Below, piece by piece: positions 1 through 6,557 of a stretch of 8,236 nt of DNA. A model generated the notes under the pieces. That model did not search any database and was not told where the DNA came from. It saw only the letters and a list, made by a program, of their open reading frames with translations. Positions within the stretch are counted from its first letter, which is position 1, and every line of letters begins with the position of its first letter. Source of the DNA: an uncultured Verrucomicrobia subdivision 3 bacterium (lineage in GTDB: Bacteria > Verrucomicrobiota > Verrucomicrobiae > Limisphaerales > CAMLLE01); contig CAMLLE010000109.1 in the NCBI GenBank assembly GCA_946480555.1, positions 1-8,236 on the forward strand. Direction: 5' to 3'. Position numbers and translations under genes: made by a program.

Positions 1-690
1 CTGCTGTTTTCCGCACAAAAACCGCTCAGCCTGAAAGAAATTCGCGATGCCCTCTCTGGAGCGGTGGAGCATGCGGAAGGCAACGAAGTCGTCGCAGGTC
101 TCAAGAAGGCGAAGGAACCGGAGATCACGACCGCGCTCGAACAGCTCGCGAGCGAACACGAAGCCGCCGGCCGCAGCTACCGGCTCGCGTGCATTGCGGG
201 CTCGTGGCAATTCGTGACGCAGCCGGACTATGCGCCGTGGCTGAAGGCGCTGGTCGGAGTGAAGGCGCGCCCGCCACGGCTGTCGCAAGCGGCTTTGGAA
301 ACCCTCGCGATCGTGGCTTACCGCCAGCCGATCACCCGCGCGGAAGTGGAACAGATTCGCGGCGTCAGTGTGGACGGCACGATGCAGACATTGCTGGAGC
401 GCGGTTTGATCGAGCAAAGCGGCCGCGCGGAAGTGGTGGGACGCCCCGCGCTTTACAGCACCACGGCGGTGTTTCTGGAATACTTCGGCCTGCGCGCGTT
501 GGAAGATTTGCCCGCTGCGGAAGAATTGCGCCGGATCGTCGTGGAGAAACCCGCCGCGCCGCTCACGGCTGATCCGGGCCTTGCCACCGCGCCGCCCGAG
601 CAATTGCAGGTGGTGACGGAAGCGGAAATTCAGGCCGCACCGGCAACGGAGCCAACGCAGGAAACGGCGGAAGATTCAAAACCTTCCTGA
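1..690 (+). CDS. scpB: Segregation and condensation protein B (ScpB), 5' end outside window
   Basis: ScpB is the winged-helix kleisin-associated subunit of the bacterial Smc-ScpA-ScpB condensin, which compacts and segregates the chromosome in the cytoplasm. The frame is open from base 1, and the first visible residues (LLFSAQKPLSLKEIRDAL) match the N-terminal start of the first winged-helix domain, so probably only a few residues are missing. The GTG at 64 is internal and is not the start. Recognition rests on the second winged-helix domain: LSQAALETLAIVAYRQPITR at visible residues 94-113, followed by GVSVDG and then VGRPALYSTT near residues 146-155 and the FLEYFGLRALEDLP block. These are hallmark ScpB segments. 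About 48 residues rich in Ala, Glu, Pro and Thr follow the conserved core; this tail looks disordered. scpA is commonly the upstream neighbour but is not visible here. Identity is very secure; only the start is unknown. Confidence 0.96.
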   Translation: MLFSAQKPLSLKEIRDALSGAVEHAEGNEVVAGLKKAKEPEITTALEQLASEHEAAGRSYRLACIAGSWQFVTQPDYAPWLKALVGVKARPPRLSQAALETLAIVAYRQPITRAEVEQIRGVSVDGTMQTLLERGLIEQSGRAEVVGRPALYSTTAVFLEYFGLRALEDLPAAEELRRIVVEKPAAPLTADPGLATAPPEQLQVVTEAEIQAAPATEPTQETAEDSKPS

Positions 691-825
691 ATCAGAACTC
701 CTCCCAGAGATCCGCCTGACTGCAATCTGGATGGAACCTCGATCGGTGGAGATCGCACCATCGCCTGCGCCATGGAGGCCACCCGCATTGGAACCACCAA
801 TCACTCTGCCACAGCGAGAGATGAT

Positions 826-855
826 TTGACGGGCTGCTCGTGGCAGGGCTAATTT
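826..855 (+). promoter_or_regulatory. Candidate sigma-70-type promoter for tRNA-Gln
   Basis: TTGACG at 826-831 matches the -35 consensus at five of six positions. After an 18-base spacer comes TAATTT (850-855), a weak -10 match (three of six). Transcription would begin near 861-863, just ahead of the mature tRNA 5' end at 867, which is a sensible distance. The rest of the spacer between scpB and the tRNA (691-825) shows only short, weak inverted repeats and no convincing gene. The call depends mainly on the good -35 box and its position. Confidence 0.35.
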
Positions 856-866
856 CACCACCGGCT

Positions 867-940
867 TGTCCGATGGTGTAATGGTAGCACAAGGCCCTTT
901 GGAGGCTTTTGTCATGGTTCGAATCCATGTCGGACAGCCA
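867..940 (+). tRNA. tRNA-Gln (anticodon TTG), CCA encoded
   Basis: A complete 74-base cloverleaf folds by eye. The acceptor stem TGTCCGA (867-873) pairs fully with TCGGACA (930-936), followed by discriminator G and an encoded CCA (938-940). The D arm is GTGT/GCAC around loop AATGGTA. The anticodon stem AGGCC/GGCTT carries one G-T pair and encloses loop CTTTGGA, with anticodon TTG at 899-901, which reads CAA (and CAG by wobble). The T arm is CATGG/CCATG around TTCGAAT, and the variable region is four bases. It lies between scpB and the YIP1 leader and probably has its own promoter. A weak 4-bp CGCG repeat followed by five T residues (950-973) lies just downstream, but it is too weak to call as a terminator. 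Confidence 0.97.
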
Positions 941-969
941 GTCTCCTCCCGCGTTGGATTCACCCGCGT

Positions 970-1043
970 TTTTGTAGTGTTCCCATCGCGTTGACTCTGC
1001 GACAAATTTCCAGCGCGCGCATCGCGCCAGAACACTTACAAAA
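970..1043. repeat. Imperfect inverted repeat in the leader of the YIP1 gene
   Basis: The left arm TTTTGTAGTGTTC (970-982) is complementary to the right arm GAACACTTACAAAA (1030-1043), with a single unpaired T at 1036: 13 base pairs around a loop of 47 bases. The loop contains a second small stem, GTTG/CGAC, and two copies of ATCGCG (985-990 and 1021-1026). The right arm ends 16 bases before the ATG at 1060. No T-run follows the right arm on the plus strand, so it does not look like an intrinsic terminator in that direction. It could be an RNA leader structure, an operator, or chance. I could not assign it to a known riboswitch family. Confidence 0.45.
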
Positions 1044-1059
1044 CTCAAAGCTCAATTTG

Positions 1060-1836
1060 ATGGAAGTTCCGCCGCCCATTCCGAATTCACCCGCAGCCCC
1101 GCAACCGCCGCGCCTCTCGTTTCTCGCGCGTGTGCTCAACGTGTTCGCCATACCCGGCGCCGTCTTTGAAGATGTCCGCACCTCCCGACATGCCGCGCTG
1201 AACTGGGTCGGTCCCATCCTCTTCGCCGCTATTGCAATGACGGCCGCCCTGTGGCTCACCGTCTGCCAGCCCGCGGTTCTGCGTGAGTATCGGCTGAAAC
1301 TGGAACAGAACATCGCGCAGCTCGTCGCGGACAAGAAGATGGAGCCGGCCCAGGCCGACGCGAATCGTAAAATGGTGAACTGGATTGCGCAGCCGGAGGT
1401 CGCGCGGGCCATTTCCACGGCGTCGGCGACCGCCATCAGCGCATTGCGGGTTTTCGGGTGGGGCTTCGTGTTGTGGTTCGTCGGGCGCGTCTTCTTCAAG
1501 GTGCGTTTTGGGTATGGGAAGGCGCTTGAAGTTTCCGGGCTTGCCAGCATGATCAGCGTGCTCGGCACGGTCGTCGCCATTGTTCTCACGATTGGATTCA
1601 ATCCGGTGACTGATGCGGGCGCCATGGCCAGGGCGGATTCCAGCACGCAAACGCCGTTGTTCATCATCGTGGCGAACGTGTTCAACCTTTGGTTCATCGC
1701 GCTACTCGCTTCGGGCCTGGCGCGTCTGACCGGCGGGCGGTTCGGGCAAACGCTTTTTCCAATCATGGGAATCTGGTTGGTGATGCAACTGGTGTTTGGG
1801 GTGGCCGCCATGGCGGCCGGTGCAGCCGCGCGATGA
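1060..1836 (+). CDS. YIP1-family integral membrane protein
   Basis: This 258-residue protein is dominated by five hydrophobic segments, at about residues 49-68, 124-146, 158-180, 198-222 and 232-253, after a Pro-rich cytoplasmic-looking N-terminus (MEVPPPIPNSPAAPQPP). The arrangement fits the bacterial Yip1-domain family, whose members are polytopic membrane proteins of unknown biochemical role. The LARVLNVFAIPGAVFEDVR segment (22-40) before the first helix is typical. A charged stretch (about 72-118) with amphipathic character separates helices 1 and 2. I chose the ATG at 1060: the frame can be extended to a TTG at 991, but that extension runs through the inverted repeat and has no family character. 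No clear Shine-Dalgarno motif is seen. The gene lies 42 bases before the adaptor gene, so it probably shares the transcript and may assist the transporter; that role is inferred from position alone. Confidence 0.8.
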   Translation: MEVPPPIPNSPAAPQPPRLSFLARVLNVFAIPGAVFEDVRTSRHAALNWVGPILFAAIAMTAALWLTVCQPAVLREYRLKLEQNIAQLVADKKMEPAQADANRKMVNWIAQPEVARAISTASATAISALRVFGWGFVLWFVGRVFFKVRFGYGKALEVSGLASMISVLGTVVAIVLTIGFNPVTDAGAMARADSSTQTPLFIIVANVFNLWFIALLASGLARLTGGRFGQTLFPIMGIWLVMQLVFGVAAMAAGAAAR

Positions 1837-1878
1837 CGCCGGAACAATCCCGCCGTCACGCTGTCCATAAGAAGTCAC

Positions 1879-3189
1879 ATGACAACATCCAAGAAACGCA
1901 AACGCTGGATATTCGTCCTGATCATTGTCGTCGTGGTCGGGCTGATCGGAGCGGTCGGTGCATTGAAGGGCAAGAAACCGCCTTTGCAGGTGCAGACGGA
2001 GAAGGTCACGCGGCGGAACATCACGGAAATCGTCGTGGCCAACGGCAAGATCCAGCCCGTGAAGCAGGTGGTCATCAGCCCCGAAGTTGCCGGGGAAATC
2101 GTGAAGCTTCCGGTCAAGGAGGGGGATCGCGTGATGAAAGGCGACCTTTTAGTGCAGATCAAACCGGACAATTACATCGCCACCCGCAACTCCGCCGAAG
2201 CGAGTGTGCGCGGCGCCACCGGCAGCAAGAACCTGATGAAGGCGCAGCTCGAAAAAGCCGAAGCGGAATACAAACGGCACGTGGAGCTGTTCCAAAACCG
2301 GCTCGTGTCCGATTCCGTCTTTCTCGAATTCAAAACCGCTTACGAAGTCGCGAAGCTCCAGTTCGAAAACGCCGCACACCAGGAGGACCAGGCCCGGTTC
2401 AGCCTCGACAAAGCAGTGGATGACTTGAGCAAGACCACGATCGTCGCGCCGATGGACGGAACCGTCGTGCGGCTGCAATCGCAGCTGGGGGAACGCGTGC
2501 TGGGAACGTCGTTCAACAAAGGCACGGAAATCATGACCATCGCCGATCTGAACGAAATGGAAGCACGCGTGGACATCGGCGAGATCGACGTGGTGCTGAT
2601 CGAGCCCGGGCAATTGGCGATGCTGGAAGTCGATGCCTTTCGCGACCGGAAGTTTCACGGAGTGGTTTCGGAAATCGCGAACTCCGCCAAGGGACTCGGC
2701 AGTTCCGCGCTGGGAATGTCGGGTGGCAGTTCCAGCCAGGAGGCGACCAAGTTTGAAGTTCACATCCGCATTCAGGAGAAGGAAGTCCTTCGCCCGGGAA
2801 TGTCCGTGACCGCTGAAATCGAAACCCGGTATCGCACGAACGTCCTCGCGGTTCCGATTGCGAGCCTCACTTCCCGCGCCCCGAAATCCAAAGACACGAA
2901 CTCCGTGGCCAAGGCGACCAATGAGGTTGCCGCGTCCGCCAGCGCGCCCGACCGTCGGAAAGAAGCGGCAAAATCGATCGAAGTGGTGTTTGTCGTCGAG
3001 GGCGATCAGGCGAAGATGGCTCCCGTGAAAAGCGGGATCAGCGACGATAGCTATTATGAAATCGTGGAAGGCGTGAAGGAGGGCGACGAAGTTGTTTCCG
3101 GCAATCACCGCGCTATTCGCGACCTGGAGGACGGCAAAAAGATCGTCAAGGGCTCCGGCGAAACGCTGGCGAGCAAGGATGCGAAATGA
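1879..3189 (+). CDS. MacA/HlyD-type efflux periplasmic adaptor subunit
   Basis: This 436-residue membrane-fusion protein would bridge inner-membrane permeases to an outer-membrane channel. A basic N-terminus (TTSKKRKR) leads into one membrane anchor (about 10-28). Next come the first lipoyl half (about 66-95, with SPEVAGEIVKLPVKEGDRV), an alpha-helical coiled-coil hairpin (about 104-185), the second lipoyl half (187-220, with VAPMDGTVVRLQSQLGERV), a beta-barrel domain (about 227-318, ending in LRPGMSVTAEIETRYR), and a membrane-proximal domain up to about 425. The order and the LRPGMSV signature are those of MacA-like adaptors that work with MacB-type ABC transporters; annotation pipelines often name such proteins RND adaptors. 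Two low-complexity inserts are unusual: a Gly/Ser stretch at 270-288 and an Ala/Ser/Lys stretch at 333-365. An ABC ATPase and two permeases follow directly, which supports the MacA reading over an RND partner. No outer-membrane channel gene is in view. Confidence 0.93.
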   Translation: MTTSKKRKRWIFVLIIVVVVGLIGAVGALKGKKPPLQVQTEKVTRRNITEIVVANGKIQPVKQVVISPEVAGEIVKLPVKEGDRVMKGDLLVQIKPDNYIATRNSAEASVRGATGSKNLMKAQLEKAEAEYKRHVELFQNRLVSDSVFLEFKTAYEVAKLQFENAAHQEDQARFSLDKAVDDLSKTTIVAPMDGTVVRLQSQLGERVLGTSFNKGTEIMTIADLNEMEARVDIGEIDVVLIEPGQLAMLEVDAFRDRKFHGVVSEIANSAKGLGSSALGMSGGSSSQEATKFEVHIRIQEKEVLRPGMSVTAEIETRYRTNVLAVPIASLTSRAPKSKDTNSVAKATNEVAASASAPDRRKEAAKSIEVVFVVEGDQAKMAPVKSGISDDSYYEIVEGVKEGDEVVSGNHRAIRDLEDGKKIVKGSGETLASKDAK

Positions 3190-3246
3190 TGTCCGCCCAA
3201 ATCCATTCGTGTTGAGCGGTCTTTTCCCCGCCAAGCACCCCCGACC

Positions 3247-3987
3247 ATGAGCCTGATCCGTCTCGAGAGGATTTCGCGCCGTTACCAGATGGGCGCCGAA
3301 ATCGTGCATGCGTTGCGCGAAGTGTCGGTCGAAATCCAACGGGCCGAATACGTCGCGATCATGGGACCGTCCGGTTCGGGCAAATCCACGTTGATGAACC
3401 TGATTGGCTGCCTTGATACGCCGTCGTCCGGCGAATACATCCTGAACGGAGTGAACGTCAGCCAGATGGAGGACAACCAGCTCGCTGAAATCCGGAATCG
3501 CGAAATCGGATTTGTCTTCCAGACGTTCAACCTGCTGCCGCGCTCCGATGCTTTGCGCAACGTGGAACTCCCGCTGATCTATTCTGGAATGTCTGCGGAC
3601 GAACGCCGCCGCGTCGCGATTGAAGCCCTGACCCAAGTCGGACTCGCCGACCGCATGCACCATCGGCCCAACGAACTTTCCGGCGGCCAGCGCCAGCGCG
3701 TCGCCATTGCCCGCGCGCTGGTGAACAAGCCCTCCATTCTCCTGGCCGATGAACCGACGGGCAATCTCGATTCGCGGACCGGCATGGAAATCATGGCGTT
3801 GTTCGAGCAACTCTGGAAGCGCGGCAACACCATCATCCTGGTCACGCACGAGGAAGACATCGCCCGGAATGCAAAGCGGATTCTGCGCATTCGCGATGGA
3901 TTAATCGCAAGCGATGAAGCGATTCGCGCTGAACCGGAAACGGGCACCGGTTTGCCACCCGTCATTCCGCAGATTCAGCCGCGCTGA
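3247..3987 (+). CDS. ABC transporter ATP-binding protein, MacB/LolD type
   Basis: This 246-residue cytoplasmic ATPase powers the adjacent permeases. All nucleotide-binding motifs are intact: Walker [10 protein letters not shown] (40-48), Q-loop Gln92 in FQTFNLLP, signature [15 protein letters not shown] (144-158), Walker B ILLADEP with catalytic Glu169, the TGNLDS D-loop (171-176) and H-loop His201 in VTHEE. The sequence around the Q-loop and the TGNLDS form are typical of the MacB/LolD/FtsE group. Family members are usually about 220-250 residues when not fused to a permease, so this is a full stand-alone subunit with a short Pro-rich tail. The ATG at 3247 lies 57 bases after the adaptor stop with no visible Shine-Dalgarno motif; it is chosen because the family N-terminus ([13 protein letters not shown]) begins right there. 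The next gene starts one base after its stop. Substrate cannot be read from the ATPase. Confidence 0.97.
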   Translation: MSLIRLERISRRYQMGAEIVHALREVSVEIQRAEYVAIMGPSGSGKSTLMNLIGCLDTPSSGEYILNGVNVSQMEDNQLAEIRNREIGFVFQTFNLLPRSDALRNVELPLIYSGMSADERRRVAIEALTQVGLADRMHHRPNELSGGQRQRVAIARALVNKPSILLADEPTGNLDSRTGMEIMALFEQLWKRGNTIILVTHEEDIARNAKRILRIRDGLIASDEAIRAEPETGTGLPPVIPQIQPR

Positions 3988-3988
3988 C

Positions 3989-5227
3989 ATGAACTTCCTG
4001 ACCGAACTGAAGGAAGGGTTGAGCATTGCATGGAGCGCCATCTGCGCGAACAAGCTGCGGTCCATCCTGACAACGCTCGGAGTCGTCATAGGCGTGGTCA
4101 CCGTCACGCTGATGGGCACGGCGATCCAGGGGTTGAACCGCGCGTTCGTGGATAGCATTTCCTTCATTGGCGGCGACGTGCTCTACATTCAGCGAAGCGG
4201 GTGGTTCATCGATTCGCATGAGGAATGGCTGCGAATGCAGAAGCGGCCGAAGATCATGCTGACGCAGGCGGAAGAATTGGAGCGGCAGCTGACGAGCGCC
4301 GCGGCGGTGGCGACGGTTTCCAGTTCCCGCGCGCCGATCAAGTTTCGCAAGCGCAACGCCGACAGTGTGCCGGTCGTGGGCACCACCGCGGATTACTTTC
4401 AAATTTCCGGCCTCTCCGTGGCACAGGGCCGGACACTCACCCAACCCGAGTGCGATGGCGGCCGCCCGGTCTGTGTGATCGGATCGCTGGTGGCGACGAA
4501 TCTTTTTCAGGGGGAATCCGCGCTGGGCCGGCGCATCACGATCAACGACCGCGGATTTGAAGTGGTCGGCGTGCTGGAGCGGCAGGGGGGCCTGTTCGGC
4601 GGCGACAATGGCGGCGGCATCGACAACCAGGCAATCATTCCCCTGCCGCAGTTTCGGTCCGCGTTCGTCAGCAATCCTGACTACGAAATTCATGTGAAGG
4701 TGAAGCAGATGGAAGAACTGGAGGAAGCCCGCGAGGAAGTGCGTTCCGCCATGCGCAAGGTGCGCCGCCTCGGGCCGCTGGAACCGGACGATTTTTCCAT
4801 CAATCAGCAGGACCAGGTGCTGGACCTGTTTCACAAGGTGGCGGGGACAATCGCTGCCATCGGCTTGTTCGTCACCGGCTTGTCGTTGTTCGTCGGCGGA
4901 ATCGGGATCATGAACATCATGTTCGTCTCCGTGGCGGAACGAACGCGCGAGATTGGAATTCGCAAGGCGATTGGCGCAAAGCGGCGAACGATCCTGATGC
5001 AGTTCCTGCTCGAAGCATCGTGCATTTGCCTGCTGGGCGGATTGATCGCCCTTGCGATAGCGTGGCCGCTGACGCTGGGCATGCGCAAGTTTCTGCCGGC
5101 TGAACTGTCGCCGCTCGTTGTCGGCATTGCGCTGCTGGTATCGCTTTTGACGGGCGTGCTGTCCGGCTTCTTCCCGGCCTGGCGCGCGGCGCGAATGAAT
5201 CCCGTGGACGCTTTGCGAGCCGAATGA
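3989..5227 (+). CDS. MacB/FtsX-type ABC permease (first of two)
   Basis: This 412-residue inner-membrane permease has the four-helix FtsX/MacB layout. Helix 1 (about 25-47) follows NKLRSILTTLGVVIGV. A large periplasmic MacB core domain spans about 48-282, and helices 2-4 lie at about 283-311, 336-366 and 373-396. The family signature ERTREIGIRKAIGAKR is at 317-332, and the protein ends in the characteristic NPVDALRAE. No ATPase domain is fused; that activity comes from the preceding gene. I chose the ATG at 3989, one base after the ATPase stop: an upstream in-frame ATG (3914) would overlap the ATPase by 74 bases and add a non-family extension. The periplasmic domain has a Gly-rich turn (GGLFGGDNGGG, 200-210). 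Its stop overlaps the start of the second permease by four bases, so the two are translationally coupled and probably form a heterodimer. Confidence 0.95.
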   Translation: MNFLTELKEGLSIAWSAICANKLRSILTTLGVVIGVVTVTLMGTAIQGLNRAFVDSISFIGGDVLYIQRSGWFIDSHEEWLRMQKRPKIMLTQAEELERQLTSAAAVATVSSSRAPIKFRKRNADSVPVVGTTADYFQISGLSVAQGRTLTQPECDGGRPVCVIGSLVATNLFQGESALGRRITINDRGFEVVGVLERQGGLFGGDNGGGIDNQAIIPLPQFRSAFVSNPDYEIHVKVKQMEELEEAREEVRSAMRKVRRLGPLEPDDFSINQQDQVLDLFHKVAGTIAAIGLFVTGLSLFVGGIGIMNIMFVSVAERTREIGIRKAIGAKRRTILMQFLLEASCICLLGGLIALAIAWPLTLGMRKFLPAELSPLVVGIALLVSLLTGVLSGFFPAWRAARMNPVDALRAE

Positions 5228-6486
5228 AAAGCAAATCCACCCTCATTTTGCTGGCTGAAGCTGTGGAAAGCTTCCGCATGGCCATGAGCGCGCTCGCATC
5301 GCACAAGCTGCGCTCGGCGCTGACGTTGCTCGGCGTGCTGATCGGCGTTTTCTCGATCATTGTGGTGATGACAGCCATGCGGGTGATGCAGAAGGATGTT
5401 GAAGGCCATCTGAGCCAGCTCGGTGGGCAGACCTTCATGGTTCAGAAATGGCCGGGCGTTCACTTCGGCGGACCGGAGGGATTCGAAAAAATCTGGCGTC
5501 GCAAAAACATCACTTACCAACAGGCGCGACGTCTGCAGGAGAAGGCGCCGCTGGCGTTGAACATCGGAGTGGAAACCACTTTCTGGGCGGGAGAAGTCCT
5601 GACGCGGCGCGGTTCCAGCGCACCCAACGTGCGGCTCTTTGGCGAGACCCCGGGCAGTTTTCCGGCCCGCAACTGGGACCTTGCCGAGGGCCGTTTGATC
5701 ACGCAAACGGACGTGGACAACGCCCGCGATGTCTGTGTGCTGGGCGCAAATCTCGCCACGAATGTTTTCCCCATCGGCTCGCCGGTGGGAGAACGAATCA
5801 AAATCGACGGCATCAACTACACGGTAATCGGCGTGCTCGAAGCCAAAGGCGGCGCGATCGGCGGCGAGCAGGACAACTTTGCCGTCATTCCGATCACGAC
5901 GGGTCTGAATCGCTTTGGGCGAATCTGGCGCAGCGTCAGCATTCTCGTGCAGGCGCCGGACGCCGAAATGTATGAAGCCACGGTCGAACAAGTGCGCGGT
6001 GCGTTGCGCGTCATCCGCAAAGTGCCGCCGGGCGAAGACGACGATTTCGAAATATTCTCCAACGATTCGATGATCCAGCAATTCGACACGTTCACGCGCG
6101 CGGTCCGGCTTGGCGTCGCGGTGGTGAGTTCCATTGCGCTCCTGGCGGCGGGAATCGGCATCATGAACATCATGCTGGTCTCCGTGACGGAACGGACGCG
6201 CGAGATCGGCATTCGCCGCGCGATCGGCGCCAAGCGGCGGAACATCATGACGCAATTCATCATGGAAGCGATCGTGCTCTGCCAGGTGGGCGGCATCATC
6301 GGCGTCATTCTCGGCATCCTCGGCGGCAACGTGCTGGCCATGGCGTTGAAGCTGAAGCCGGTCATTCCCATGGATTGGGTCGGCATCGGTCTGGCCATCT
6401 GTTCCGTGGTCGGAATTGTCTTCGGAACTTACCCCGCCTACAAAGCCGCGCATCTCGATCCCATTGAATCGCTGCGGTACGAGTAA
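5224..6486 (+). CDS. MacB/FtsX-type ABC permease (second of two)
   Basis: This 420-residue protein is a paralogue of the preceding permease. It has a short cytoplasmic N-terminus, HKLRSALTLLGVLIGV leading into helix 1 (about 30-52), and a periplasmic MacB core domain (about 53-293). Helices 2-4 lie at about 294-319, 344-376 and 383-405, and the C-terminal ending is DPIESLRYE. The block GIGIMN...GAKRR (310-339) is identical to the first permease at 27 of 30 positions, while the periplasmic domains are clearly different. The ATG sits inside the previous stop (ATGA), which supports this start and stoichiometric expression. Together with the ATPase the pair would make an asymmetric transporter of the mechanotransmission type, resembling the LolC/LolE arrangement in logic but MacB-like in sequence. 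It is the last gene of the run; the 71-base gap to the convergent phosphoesterase contains no clear terminator hairpin. Confidence 0.95.
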   Translation: MKSKSTLILLAEAVESFRMAMSALASHKLRSALTLLGVLIGVFSIIVVMTAMRVMQKDVEGHLSQLGGQTFMVQKWPGVHFGGPEGFEKIWRRKNITYQQARRLQEKAPLALNIGVETTFWAGEVLTRRGSSAPNVRLFGETPGSFPARNWDLAEGRLITQTDVDNARDVCVLGANLATNVFPIGSPVGERIKIDGINYTVIGVLEAKGGAIGGEQDNFAVIPITTGLNRFGRIWRSVSILVQAPDAEMYEATVEQVRGALRVIRKVPPGEDDDFEIFSNDSMIQQFDTFTRAVRLGVAVVSSIALLAAGIGIMNIMLVSVTERTREIGIRRAIGAKRRNIMTQFIMEAIVLCQVGGIIGVILGILGGNVLAMALKLKPVIPMDWVGIGLAICSVVGIVFGTYPAYKAAHLDPIESLRYE

Positions 6487-6557
6487 CGCCGGACGCGGAA
6501 CGCTGCCTGGCGCCGGCATCGCCCGCGCGCAGTTCAAGGCGAATGCACGGCACGGAA

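Noticed and set aside
948..973. Possible terminator after the tRNA: CGCG (950-953) and CGCG (965-968) followed by five T residues
   Set aside because: The stem is only 4 base pairs with an 11-base loop, and the T-run also belongs to the larger inverted repeat. CCCGCGTT occurs here as a direct repeat, which explains the match.
676..1048. Two overlapping minus-strand reading frames (about 118 residues each) across the tRNA region, one containing DSNHDKSLQRALCYHYTIGQ
   Set aside because: They are translations of the antisense of tRNA-Gln. This peptide type is a familiar spurious annotation, and the rest has no protein-family character.
960..1868. Minus-strand reading frame of 302 residues opposite the YIP1 gene
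   Set aside because: The plus-strand frame has five clear membrane segments with family-like patterning; the minus frame has no recognisable domain and runs through the leader.
3186..3215. Nine-codon mini-frame (ATGATG...TGA) overlapping the adaptor stop, ahead of the ATPase
   Set aside because: Too short and featureless to separate from chance; no run of regulatory codons and no terminator-antiterminator pair nearby.
2149..3849. Minus-strand reading frame of 566 residues opposite the adaptor and ATPase genes
   Set aside because: It is a shadow of GC-rich codon usage: His/Arg/Asp-rich without hydrophobic patterning, spanning two well-identified genes on the other strand.
3914..3988. Upstream in-frame ATG for the first permease
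   Set aside because: It would overlap the ATPase gene by 74 bases and add 25 residues unlike the family N-terminus; the ATG at 3989 matches the family start and is one base after the ATPase stop.
4831..6537. Minus-strand reading frame of 568 residues opposite the two permeases
   Set aside because: Same shadow effect. The plus-strand permeases have complete family signatures, and this frame has low-complexity His/Asp/Arg composition.
6487..6557. Possible bidirectional terminator between the convergent permease and phosphoesterase genes
   Set aside because: It contains GC-rich short repeats (CGCCGG twice as a direct repeat, GGCGCC palindrome) but no loop-forming hairpin with a T-run on either strand.
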